From the IMG/VR virus record IMGVR_UViG_3300047481_002870, positions 1-35,461 of that record: DNA of 35,461 nucleotides. One strand, 5' to 3'. Of the stretch, positions 22,969 through 29,958 are shown one piece after another; position 1 is the first letter of the stretch, and each line of letters starts with the position of its first letter. The position numbers and the translations under genes are program-made. Below the pieces are notes generated by a model, which saw nothing but the letters and a program-made list of their open reading frames with translations, did no database searches and was not told where the DNA came from. The DNA comes from a virus.

Positions 22969-24471
22969 ATGAGTGACATAAATTTTCTCGACATTGACGG
23001 CAACTACCCGGTAGCCGGGCAAGACAACAACAGCCAAGGCTTCCGTGACAATTTCACCAACATCAGAGTGGCCCTGGAAACTGCCAACGATGAAGTGGGA
23101 GATTTGCAGATCAAGGCCCTCTTGCGTGCTCCATTGGTGGGCTCCAACATCGCCTTGTCCACCAGCAACAATCTAGCCAATGCCGCCAGCGGACTTTCCG
23201 AAGGAGCCTTGTTGGGTGCTGTGGTACGCAACTTCGGTGCTACCAAAATCACTTCCAGTACCACTTCGGGCACAGTGACCGTAAACTATGTGTCAGGGCA
23301 CTATGTGTCTGTGAGCACCACAGGTTCGATCACCCTGGCTTTCACCAACTTTCCCGCATCGGGCACCTACGGATATCTAAAAGTACAGATCAACATAACC
23401 AATATCGCGCATACCGTGACTCTGCCTGCGGCCGTGACTCTGGGACTTTCAGGATTGCAAGGCTATGCCGCCGGCACCATCACATTTGCTGCCACCGGTG
23501 TGTATGAGTTTGCATTTGGTACCTACGATGCTGGCACCACCATCACTATTTTTGATCTCAACCGAGCACTCACTAACTTTGCAGCAGCAGACCTCACCGT
23601 AGACGATCTCACTGCTGCTGGAAACGCCAATGTGTCCGGATCAGTGAATGCTGGCACTACAATAACCAGTCTAGGTTCTGTCAGTGCTGCAGGCAATGTG
23701 ATCGGTGGTAACGTGCTCACCGGCGGCATCATAAGTTCTACAGCCAATGTGGTAGGCGGTAATATCACCACTGCGGGATTGATGAGTTCGGCCGGCAATG
23801 TGGATTCGGCTTTTGTGAACTCACGCCTGCGCCCCACCACAGGCACTTCGACCCTGGCTCCATTGGTGTTCACGGGCGGTACTCTAAACACCACCGCCAC
23901 GGCCGGATCTGTGGAATATGATGGCACGGTGCTTTACAACTCGCCCACCACTGCACAGCGGGGTCTGTTACCGGCCATGATGTTCCGTTTGCAGACCACC
24001 AATAGAACACTGGCCGATTCAGCTAGCACTCAAAACGTATTTGACACCCCGGCCAGCATCACGCTTGACAGCAGCATGGCCTACGAACTGGAAGCTGTGT
24101 ACTACATCACTCGTTCCGCAGGAGCCAATCCGCATACGCTGAGCACTTTGTTCAGTCTAGGCGGCAGCCTCACATCTATCACTTATCTAGCCGAGACCAC
24201 CAGCACCACCGGCAATGCTCTAGGTCCTGTGAGCCGGCTCATCGCCACCGGTGCTACAGCCACGGTGGTCACGGCCAGCAGCTCTGTGACCACCGAACAA
24301 ATCACTGTGACCTTGCGTGGCATCGTGAGGACCAATGCCGGCGGTTCATTTACACCGCAGATACAATACAGCTCAGCTCCGGGTGGTGCTCCCACCATTT
24401 TGGCCAACAGCTTCCTACGTCTCACTCCGTTGGGTACCAGTTCGGTGCAAAGCGTGGGCAATTGGAGTTGA
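22969..24471 (+). CDS. Virion protein, attachment domain plus fibre repeats
   Basis: A 500-residue protein. Residues 3-46 (INFLDIDGNYPVAGQDNNSQ, then GFRDNFTNI) repeat the attachment domain of the preceding gene. Residues 100-180 form a beta domain like that of its neighbour. Residues about 215-285 contain GN(V/I)xGGN repeats like the shaft of the 15290-17947 protein, as if that module had been copied in. Residues 320-500 are a beta-rich C-terminal domain with LRGIVRTNAGGSFTPQIQYS, a pattern of fibre tips. A strong promoter starts over its stop codon. Confidence 0.82.
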   Translation: MSDINFLDIDGNYPVAGQDNNSQGFRDNFTNIRVALETANDEVGDLQIKALLRAPLVGSNIALSTSNNLANAASGLSEGALLGAVVRNFGATKITSSTTSGTVTVNYVSGHYVSVSTTGSITLAFTNFPASGTYGYLKVQINITNIAHTVTLPAAVTLGLSGLQGYAAGTITFAATGVYEFAFGTYDAGTTITIFDLNRALTNFAAADLTVDDLTAAGNANVSGSVNAGTTITSLGSVSAAGNVIGGNVLTGGIISSTANVVGGNITTAGLMSSAGNVDSAFVNSRLRPTTGTSTLAPLVFTGGTLNTTATAGSVEYDGTVLYNSPTTAQRGLLPAMMFRLQTTNRTLADSASTQNVFDTPASITLDSSMAYELEAVYYITRSAGANPHTLSTLFSLGGSLTSITYLAETTSTTGNALGPVSRLIATGATATVVTASSSVTTEQITVTLRGIVRTNAGGSFTPQIQYSSAPGGAPTILANSFLRLTPLGTSSVQSVGNWS

Positions 24472-24496
24472 CCGCAGATCCAAGATCTGCTATGCT
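24468..24496 (+). promoter_or_regulatory. Sigma70-like promoter with palindromic spacer
   Basis: TTGACC (24468-24473), 17-bp spacer and TATGCT (24491-24496). The whole spacer is a dyad, GCAGATC-CAA-GATCTGC, so a repressor could bind between the two boxes. The ATG at 24503 lies 6 nt after the -10 box, predicting a leaderless transcript. Confidence 0.72.
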
Positions 24497-24502
24497 AGCA
24501 GC

Positions 24503-24733
24503 ATGGAACATCCGCTGATTGGTCCCCTCACTGATCTCACCGAAGAGCAACTGCTGACCAAAATCGCAGAGCTGAATCAAAAACTCAATTTTGTTGCCAG
24601 GATGGGCAATGGCACCATGGCCAACCAGATCAGGATGGCCCTGGAAAGCTACCAAAATCGCTACCGAGAGTTGGTTGCCCAGAATCGCAAAACAGATGGT
24701 GTGAACTTTGACGACAAGATCGACATACAATGA
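24503..24733 (+). CDS. Small conserved phage protein, helical
   Basis: A 76-residue protein from the ATG at the predicted transcription start. The helices LTEEQLLTKIAELNQKLNF and MANQIRMALESYQNRYREL suggest a small coiled-coil protein. I recall similar proteins upstream of replication genes in T4-like phages. It is the first gene of the 24503-25837 unit and is ATGA-coupled to the next gene. Confidence 0.72.
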   Translation: MEHPLIGPLTDLTEEQLLTKIAELNQKLNFVARMGNGTMANQIRMALESYQNRYRELVAQNRKTDGVNFDDKIDIQ

Positions 24734-25326
24734 ATGTTAGACTGCGATACAACACAGACATGCTGGGTGCCGTCTACTTCGATGGCCGTTTGCAGATCAA
24801 CAACTACAGCATCAACCTTGGCATGGTCACACAGGTGACCGACAATGCCGAGACCAATGTGGCAGTGGAACGGCTGAAATGCATGCTGCAGCACGAGCTA
24901 CAAGGCATGGTCTGGTTCCACCAACGACACGCAGCACAGGCCAAGATCATGGCTGATCTGGGCACCAGAGTGGCAATCTTGCCCGAGGAACCCGTTGACC
25001 AAGTGATTGGTATGGTGCTATACTGCAAGCTCAATGCTGTGATGGAGGGTCGGGTCTTGGTGACCAATCTTGACATCGCCAGTGTACTGGGCGACTGGAT
25101 TTGGTACAGCCACGATGAATCCGAAAATCTCGGACCTTTGCAGACGCCGGGTTGGTGGACGGATGCCAGTCCCAGCACAGATTCCAGCGATGACATCACA
25201 GCCGACAACGTAGTAACCATATGCCAGCGACGCTGGCACGAGCATGATCTCAACTGGCCCAGCGAGGCCGCTGACATGGATGACAATCGAGTGGTTTTAG
25301 CCCGCTTTCCACGACATGAAAAATGA
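24730..25326 (+). CDS. Conserved phage protein, unknown function
   Basis: A 198-residue protein. The N-terminal half is beta-rich (MNVRLRYNTDMLGAVYFDG) followed by a helix (VAVERLKCMLQHELQGMVWF). The C-terminal part is acidic with Ser and Asp runs (DASPSTDSSDDI) and ends in a basic patch. I recall homologues in T4-like phages of aquatic bacteria without a known role. It lies between two conserved small genes in the replication block, and its stop overlaps the DnaE-like gene by 11 nt. Confidence 0.7.
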   Translation: MNVRLRYNTDMLGAVYFDGRLQINNYSINLGMVTQVTDNAETNVAVERLKCMLQHELQGMVWFHQRHAAQAKIMADLGTRVAILPEEPVDQVIGMVLYCKLNAVMEGRVLVTNLDIASVLGDWIWYSHDESENLGPLQTPGWWTDASPSTDSSDDITADNVVTICQRRWHEHDLNWPSEAADMDDNRVVLARFPRHEK

Positions 25327-25837
25327 TCACTATGGCAACATGATATTTGGTCAGAGAGATCTCTTTGACATGGCCATGCAAGGCAGATCGTTGCCAGATA
25401 TCCCTGGAGTGATCGTGGACACAGATGTGGATATCACGGCCGCTATTGCTGTGCTGGAGGATCCAGGATTGCTGGTGACCTGGCGAGAGCCGCCCGATCC
25501 TGACAGGAGCGTGGCCGAGTTTGATCGCGAACAGCAGAGCCACTGGTACATGCCCCAAAGCTATCGTGACATGGATATCGCAGCGCATGTGCTGGGTCTC
25601 TGTGACAGCGATGCCGAACTGCAGCGCTGTGGGCAAGAATTGTTGTTGTTCCAGCAAGCAGGTCTATTTGATCTCCTGCGCTATCTACGCTATCTAGTAG
25701 ATGTGATGCGTGAGAATCGTGTGATTTGGGGTGTGGGCCGAGGATCAAGCGTGGCCAGTTTTGTGCTCTATAAACTGGGAGTGCATAGGATCGACAGCCT
25801 CTACTATGATTTAGATCCCCATGAGTTCTTGCGTTAA
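25316..25837 (+). CDS. Stand-alone DnaE-like fragment (Pol III alpha GRGS motif)
   Basis: A 173-residue protein. The segment WGVGRGSSVASFVLYKLGVH (138-157), then DSLYYDLDPHEFL (160-172), closely follows the active-site stretch of DNA polymerase III alpha (PGRGSGAGSLVAYxLGITxxDPLxYDLxFERFL). The preceding helix LRYLRYLVDVMREN also matches DnaE. The catalytic aspartates lie further on in DnaE and are absent here, so it cannot be a polymerase on its own. I recall short versions in T4-like cyanophages. Possible roles are a nucleotide- or primer-binding accessory or a decoy of host Pol III. It precedes the co-chaperonin and clamp-loader genes. Confidence 0.75.
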   Translation: MKNDHYGNMIFGQRDLFDMAMQGRSLPDIPGVIVDTDVDITAAIAVLEDPGLLVTWREPPDPDRSVAEFDREQQSHWYMPQSYRDMDIAAHVLGLCDSDAELQRCGQELLLFQQAGLFDLLRYLRYLVDVMRENRVIWGVGRGSSVASFVLYKLGVHRIDSLYYDLDPHEFLR

Positions 25838-25840
25838 ATA
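25833..25840 (+). promoter_or_regulatory. Late-type promoter (GTTAAATA)
   Basis: GTTAAATA overlaps the stop codon of the DnaE-like gene. The predicted start near 25846 leaves a short leader carrying GAGGAG before the ATG at 25861. The TAAATA core is intact. Confidence 0.55.
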
Positions 25841-25860
25841 TAATTTTAGAGGAGCATGTG

Positions 25861-26064
25861 ATGACTCATCGAGTGTACAAAACCGCCGGAGGCAAACAGC
25901 TGGATCTTGGCAAACTGGCCTTGAAAAACGAAACCGAGCGTGCTGTGGGCAACATGAAAGTGAACGCACGCGGCGACATGTTGGATGATGCAAACCGTGT
26001 GATCGCCCGCAAAACCGACCAAGTAAACCGACACTACAACAAACAGGTAACTAAAAAAACATGA
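25861..26064 (+). CDS. Small conserved phage protein with RAVGNMKVNARGD motif
   Basis: A 67-residue basic protein. GAGGAG lies 6-10 nt upstream; a GTG directly before the ATG is a less likely start. The stretch ETERAVGNMKVNARGDMLDD (30-49) is a strongly conserved signature that I recall from many T4-like phages of aquatic bacteria, with no known function. A late-type promoter suggests a virion or assembly role. It is ATGA-coupled to the co-chaperonin gene. Confidence 0.75.
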   Translation: MTHRVYKTAGGKQLDLGKLALKNETERAVGNMKVNARGDMLDDANRVIARKTDQVNRHYNKQVTKKT

Positions 26065-26462
26065 GCAAGCTGGCCTACGCACCACACCAGATCCGACGCG
26101 AGCAGTTTCGTGCCTTGCATGACTGGATCATAGTCACGGACATGGAGTTCCAGGAAAGATTCACACAGGGTGGCATCATCCTGCCCAACGACAACGGCAA
26201 AGGTACCGGCATCCGTCCTCGATGGGGACAGGTCTATGCCACAGGGCCCGAACAGAAAGATGTCACAGTGGGTCAATGGATCTTGGTAGCACATGGCCGA
26301 TGGACCCGCGGTCTAGATGTCGAAGATGAGACCGGGCGGCACACTGTGCGCAGGGTAGATCCCAAAGATATCCTATTGATCTCCGACGATCAACCACAGG
26401 ACGACACCATGAGTGACGCGGTGCACATCGAACAAAAACCCGACTACATGTGCCACACATGA
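26061..26462 (+). CDS. GroES-like co-chaperonin (T4 gp31 analogue)
   Basis: A 133-residue protein. It shows the GroES order: FRALHDWIIVTDMEFQ (18-33, the first strand pair), then a mobile-loop region with TQGGIILPN (36-44). A central strand WGQVYATGPEQKDVTVGQW follows, with VRRVDPKDILLISD near the end. The C-terminal 25 residues are an extra tail. T4 gp31 replaces host GroES to enlarge the GroEL cage for folding capsid protein; the same role is likely here. There is no GroEL gene in the window. It lies between a late-type small gene and the clamp loader. Confidence 0.83.
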   Translation: MSKLAYAPHQIRREQFRALHDWIIVTDMEFQERFTQGGIILPNDNGKGTGIRPRWGQVYATGPEQKDVTVGQWILVAHGRWTRGLDVEDETGRHTVRRVDPKDILLISDDQPQDDTMSDAVHIEQKPDYMCHT

Positions 26463-26689
26463 AGCAGGACTGGGACGTAGGTGATGTACTGGCCCAGCTG
26501 CGGCGCTGCCATCGAGCGGCGTCCAATAACTGGGACACGGGATATGTCCAATGGCCTTGCAAACAAGACCTGTATCAAGTAAAATTTGCTGTAGATGAGA
26601 TGTTGAAGAACACGCCCACCTTTTCTGGCGAACAGGAATGGCTGGAAGAACAATCCAAGAAACAAGTCTGGAACGCACTCAAACAATGA
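26459..26689 (+). CDS. Small conserved protein before the clamp loader
   Basis: A 76-residue protein from ATG 26459 (ATGA overlap). The motif MKQDWDVGDVLAQLRRCHRA, then WPCKQDLYQVKFAVDEML and PTFSGEQEWLEE, is one I recall from other aquatic phages next to the clamp loader. It is small, helical and without a catalytic motif. It is coupled to the ATPase gene by an ATGA overlap. It is too short to be the T4 gp62 small subunit. Confidence 0.7.
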   Translation: MKQDWDVGDVLAQLRRCHRAASNNWDTGYVQWPCKQDLYQVKFAVDEMLKNTPTFSGEQEWLEEQSKKQVWNALKQ

Positions 26690-27609
26690 AACAACTCTGG
26701 GTAGAGAAATACCGTCCCAGCACAGTGGACGGCTATGTTTTTGTTGATCAAGATCAAAAAGAGCAGGTCATGACCTGGATCCGCGATGGCTCCATACCGC
26801 ATCTCATGCTGAGCGGTGCAGCTGGCACAGGCAAGACCACCTTGGCCAAGATGCTGATCGCCGAGCTGGGCATCGACGACTACGACGTGATGTATGCCAA
26901 TGGATCCAAAGAAGCCAGGAAAGTGGCCTGGGTAGATCGCTTGATTTCATTCTGCGAAACCATGCCATTTGGCCGTTTCAAAGTGGTGTTGATCGACGAA
27001 GCTGACTACATGAACAAGGATTCGGTACAGCCGGCCCTGCGCAATCTCATGGAAGACTACAGCCAAAGCGTGAGATTTATCCTGACCTGCAATTACCCGC
27101 ACAAGATCATCCCGCCCATACACAGTCGATGCCAAGGATTCCACATCACCAAGACCGATCACACCGAGTTCACGGCCCGGGTGGCCACGGTGCTGGTCAC
27201 AGAAAACGTGGAATTTGAACTCGACGTCCTGGATACCTATGTCAAGGCCACCTATCCTGATCTCAGGAAATGCCTCAATCTCGTGCAGGCCAACAGCCAG
27301 ACCGGCCGTTTAAATGCACCGCGCGAAGCTGACGCCGGCCTGCGCGATTGGAGACTCGAAGCCGTTGAACTGTTCAAACGCGGTGAAATACGAGCAGCCA
27401 GGAACATCATGTGCCAGCAGAGTTCGCCTGAAGAAGCCGAAGACATATTCCGTTGGATGTATGACAACCTGGACCTCTGGGGTGCCACTCCCGAGCAGCA
27501 AGATCAGGCCATCGTGATCATACGCAATGGTCTGGTCAACAACAACTCCGTGGCCGATGTGGAAATCAATCTTTCGGCCACTCTGATAGAACTGGCACAA
27601 ATACAATGA
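26686..27609 (+). CDS. Clamp loader ATPase subunit (T4 gp44 / RFC small subunit type)
   Basis: A 307-residue AAA+ protein that loads the sliding clamp (T4 gp45) on primer-template DNA. Walker A is GAAGTGKT (44-51), Walker B is VVLIDEAD (100-107), the sensor-1 region is FILTCNYPHK (131-140) and the arginine-finger SRC is 147-149. The opening WVEKYRPSTV is the usual RFC/gp44 start. The C-terminal collar domain (about 230-307) is present. The length is close to T4 gp44 (319 residues). The clamp also activates T4 late transcription, so this gene links replication to the late-type promoters seen here. Confidence 0.93.
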   Translation: MKQLWVEKYRPSTVDGYVFVDQDQKEQVMTWIRDGSIPHLMLSGAAGTGKTTLAKMLIAELGIDDYDVMYANGSKEARKVAWVDRLISFCETMPFGRFKVVLIDEADYMNKDSVQPALRNLMEDYSQSVRFILTCNYPHKIIPPIHSRCQGFHITKTDHTEFTARVATVLVTENVEFELDVLDTYVKATYPDLRKCLNLVQANSQTGRLNAPREADAGLRDWRLEAVELFKRGEIRAARNIMCQQSSPEEAEDIFRWMYDNLDLWGATPEQQDQAIVIIRNGLVNNNSVADVEINLSATLIELAQIQ

Positions 27610-27893
27610 GATACATGATCATCACTTATTTTCGCAAGGCCGATGGACGCATCGACGAATCCGTGGCCGTGGGTCGCAGGCTTAAAACACGAGATCTGCA
27701 GAGCGGCAGCGTGATCATCGACTTTCGAGATCGCACCATCGTCAAGGCCAGCCTGCAAGATGCGTCGGTGCCCAAGGACTGGCAGCGCATCGTTATGTAT
27801 TATCAGCAGCATTATCGAGAGCTGATAGATCAGCTGGCTGCGGCCAATGGTTATCAACTAGAAGTCAAAGAAGCCGACAATGCCACAACATAA
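27606..27893 (+). CDS. Conserved phage protein after the clamp loader
   Basis: A 95-residue protein starting at an ATGA overlap. The pattern MRYMIITYFRKADGRIDESV, then SVIIDFRDRTIVKASL and MYYQQHYRELIDQLAAA, is a small alpha/beta fold that I recall as conserved in T4-like cyanophages. Its place after the clamp-loader ATPase is where T4 has gp62 and regA, but I see no resemblance to either, so this is only positional. It overlaps the HAD gene by 14 nt. Confidence 0.72.
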   Translation: MRYMIITYFRKADGRIDESVAVGRRLKTRDLQSGSVIIDFRDRTIVKASLQDASVPKDWQRIVMYYQQHYRELIDQLAAANGYQLEVKEADNATT

Positions 27894-28485
27894 CATTGAC
27901 TCCAGAGATCTCATCCTAGTCGACTGCGACGGCGTGCTCCTGAACTGGGAGTATGCGTTTGCGGTGTGGATGGAAGCACACGGATTCGAAAAAACTCCCG
28001 GCGCCAATTGGATCTATGACATCGGCGAGCGCTATGGCATCGATCGTGCCCAGAGCCGGAAACTGGTCAAGATCTTCAATGAAAGTGCAGCCATCGGATT
28101 CCTGCCAGCGCTGAGAGATGCGGTGTACTATGTGAAACGCCTGCACGAAGAACACGGATTTCGGTTCCACTGTATCACCAGCCTCAGCCAAGACCGTAAC
28201 GCAGCCAAACTCAGAGAAATGAATCTAGCCAAGCTGTTTGGAGATCAGGTATTTGAGCACATCGAGTGTCTGGACACCGGCGCCGACAAAGACTCGGCCT
28301 TGGAGCCCTATCGCGATTCCGGCTGCTGGTGGATCGAAGACAAGCCAGCCAATGCCGAAACCGGCGCACGCATGGGTCTGCGCCCCATACTCATGGAACA
28401 CGGGCACAACATGGATCATGAGTGCCCGTGGCCTTTGGTCAAGAACTGGCGTGAGATCTATGATCTCATCGTGGTTCAGTCCTGA
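27880..28485 (+). CDS. HAD-family phosphatase, 5'-nucleotidase-like
   Basis: A 201-residue protein of the haloacid dehalogenase fold. Motif I is LVDCDGVLLNW (13-23) with Asp15 as nucleophile and Asp17 as acid/base. Motif II is around HCITSLSQDRN (Ser/Thr after the second strand). Motif III/IV is WWIEDKPANAETG with the metal-binding acidic pair. The cap between motifs I and II is short and helical, as in deoxyribonucleotidases. It may dephosphorylate nucleotides or remove a 3'/5' phosphate in DNA repair. Its end meets the minus-strand phoH gene, with a 10-bp overlap. Confidence 0.82.
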   Translation: MPQHNIDSRDLILVDCDGVLLNWEYAFAVWMEAHGFEKTPGANWIYDIGERYGIDRAQSRKLVKIFNESAAIGFLPALRDAVYYVKRLHEEHGFRFHCITSLSQDRNAAKLREMNLAKLFGDQVFEHIECLDTGADKDSALEPYRDSGCWWIEDKPANAETGARMGLRPILMEHGHNMDHECPWPLVKNWREIYDLIVVQS

Positions 28486-29213
28486 TAAAGCTCTAACACA
28501 CTTCCTATGATGGGGTGACGCTGTACATCGCGCGATTCCAGCCCGCACACTGCTATGCCAGTCACGGGTTGACTCTGGAGGCGCTCGCAGAGGTCCAAAA
28601 GGCCGTTCTGCCCTGTGGCACGGTCAGCCTGCTCGACATCTCCGGTGATCACTATCTTTGAATCCTGTCCTATGCGGGTCATCAGCATCTTGGCCTGTGC
28701 CGGTGTGGCATTCTGCATTTCGTCTGCGATTATCCATGAGCGTTTAAAGGTCCGACCGCGCATGTAAGCCAGAGGCGCTATTTCTATGACCTGATCTTCG
28801 AGCATGGCCGAGATGTCCTGTGGACGGTAATACTCCCGCATGACGTCCAGCAAAGGACGGGTCCAGGGTTCCATTTTGGCTATGAGATTGCCGGGCAGGA
28901 AACCATGTTGTTCGCCCTCGACACCCACTGCGGGGCGGGTCATCACTATCCTTTCGCATTCGCCCGCCCGTAATGCCTTGACTGCGGCCAGCATGGCCAG
29001 ATAGGTTTTGCCTGTGCCTGCTGGTCCTGCTGTGACTACGATGTGCTGATCGGGATCTTGCAGGGCCATGACCAAGCGTTCCTGGTTGCGTGTGCGTGGC
29101 ACGAGTTCTATGCGTCGTGCCACTGACCGCGGAGCCGGGCTAAATGCTATGGTGTTTTCTGCCACTGCTTGATTCATCCTTTTTTGTGCCTTTTGTGCTC
29201 GTTGTCTGCTCAA
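28476..29213 (-). CDS. phoH: PhoH-like ATPase
   Basis: A 245-residue P-loop protein common in T4-like and many aquatic phages. The Walker A site is GPAGTGKT (63-70 from this start) and the Walker B stretch is SWIIADEMQNATPAQ (about 159-173). TRPAVGVEGEQHGFLPG is the PhoH signature in between. I chose TTG 29213 because AAAGGAG lies 8 nt before it; a longer frame upstream lacks one, and an ATG at 29177 is a second possibility. PhoH proteins are thought to act on RNA. A late-type promoter (CGTAAATA) lies about 40 nt upstream on the same strand. Confidence 0.9.
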   Translation of the reverse strand: MSRQRAQKAQKRMNQAVAENTIAFSPAPRSVARRIELVPRTRNQERLVMALQDPDQHIVVTAGPAGTGKTYLAMLAAVKALRAGECERIVMTRPAVGVEGEQHGFLPGNLIAKMEPWTRPLLDVMREYYRPQDISAMLEDQVIEIAPLAYMRGRTFKRSWIIADEMQNATPAQAKMLMTRIGQDSKIVITGDVEQADRATGQNGLLDLCERLQSQPVTGIAVCGLESRDVQRHPIIGSVLELYQD

Positions 29214-29253
29214 GTGCGATTCTCCTTTGTGATCCGGCTGGGCCGGACATGGA

Positions 29254-29261
29254 TATTTACG
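29254..29261 (-). promoter_or_regulatory. Late-type promoter (CGTAAATA) for phoH
   Basis: Read on the minus strand, CGTAAATA has the TAAATA core at 29259-29254. The predicted start near 29248 leaves a leader of about 35 nt with AAAGGAG before TTG 29213. Confidence 0.5.
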
Positions 29262-29309
29262 GACTGGTCTCAGCCACATAAACAGGTACTATTCTGGCTG
29301 ACTCAGGTC

Positions 29310-29317
29310 ACTAAATA
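29310..29317 (+). promoter_or_regulatory. Late-type promoter (ACTAAATA) inside a dyad
   Basis: ACTAAATA lies between the arms GGTCA (29306-29310) and TGACC (29319-29323). A transcript from it would have a leader of about 57 nt that contains the second promoter at 29365. The dyad may be an operator or coincidence. Confidence 0.45.
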
Positions 29318-29364
29318 CTGACCCGGCCGGAGCCAAAGCCAAAAACAAGCATTGTCGATGCATG

Positions 29365-29372
29365 TATAAATA
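29365..29372 (+). promoter_or_regulatory. T4-type late promoter (TATAAATA)
   Basis: Exact TATAAATA in a perfect inverted repeat CATGTA-TAAA-TACATG (29361-29376). The predicted start is at 29378; ATG 29380 then gives a two-base leader. With the site at 29310 it forms a tandem pair of promoters for the 29380-34362 unit. Confidence 0.7.
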
Positions 29373-29379
29373 CATGATC

Positions 29380-29958
29380 ATGGACAAAGAGCTCTTTAAG
29401 GACAACTCAGACTACTGGCAAGTCGCCGAACTCATCCGCGACATCTACCAGAGTGAAGGCACCATCACCACGCTCTTGGATTTTGAGCGTGTGCTGGACG
29501 AAATGGACCTGTATGCATTCCGCAACTGGGAGATCGGCGAGCTGGTAGCCGGCCCCGAAATCAGCAAATATCGCGTGGCCTGCACGTTCATGTGGCCCGA
29601 GCGGCTCATGCCTGATCCGCGTGGCGGAGCAAGATTATTGCCCTTCGACTGCGAGATCAGCTATCGTAGGGTGATGATGAAGATCCCCATACGCATCAAA
29701 GATCCTTCGGACTACATCCCTGGTACCATGAAAGCCAGGATCGTGGAAAAACCCGTGTGGCTGGTGGAGATCGTCATGCCCAAGGCCTTGATGAACGACA
29801 TCCGCACCGGCAGCGTGGATCTCGAAGATCAAGAAATCGATCTCGAAGACCTCGATGCGGCCTACGAACAAGATCTAGATCAAGACGAGACCCAAAATGA
29901 TGCTCAGGCCAATCAGGCCCAGCAGAGCCTGAACCAAGGAGCGCCCGCCAATGTTTGA
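29380..29958 (+). CDS. Conserved T4-like phage protein, probably virion-associated
   Basis: A 192-residue protein. I chose ATG 29380 because the late promoter would start transcription at about 29378; ATG 29374 and a still earlier start would overlap the promoter. The body has LLDFERVLDEMDLYAFRNWE (about 30-50) and CTFMWPERLMPDPRGGARLL, both signatures I recall from T4-like cyanophage proteins of uncertain role. The tail is acidic and Gln-rich (DLDQDETQNDAQANQAQQSL). It is followed by an overlapping gene, so it heads a late operon. Confidence 0.75.
   Translation: MDKELFKDNSDYWQVAELIRDIYQSEGTITTLLDFERVLDEMDLYAFRNWEIGELVAGPEISKYRVACTFMWPERLMPDPRGGARLLPFDCEISYRRVMMKIPIRIKDPSDYIPGTMKARIVEKPVWLVEIVMPKALMNDIRTGSVDLEDQEIDLEDLDAAYEQDLDQDETQNDAQANQAQQSLNQGAPANV

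Noticed and set aside
24995-25024. TTGACC-N18-TATACT inside the 24730-25326 gene
   Set aside because: The spacer is 18 and not 17, it lies in mid-gene and no start codon sits at the expected place; it may be a chance match.
27606-27893. T4 RegA or gp62 in the position after the clamp-loader ATPase
   Set aside because: The 95-residue product lacks the length and recognisable motifs of either; only the position agrees.
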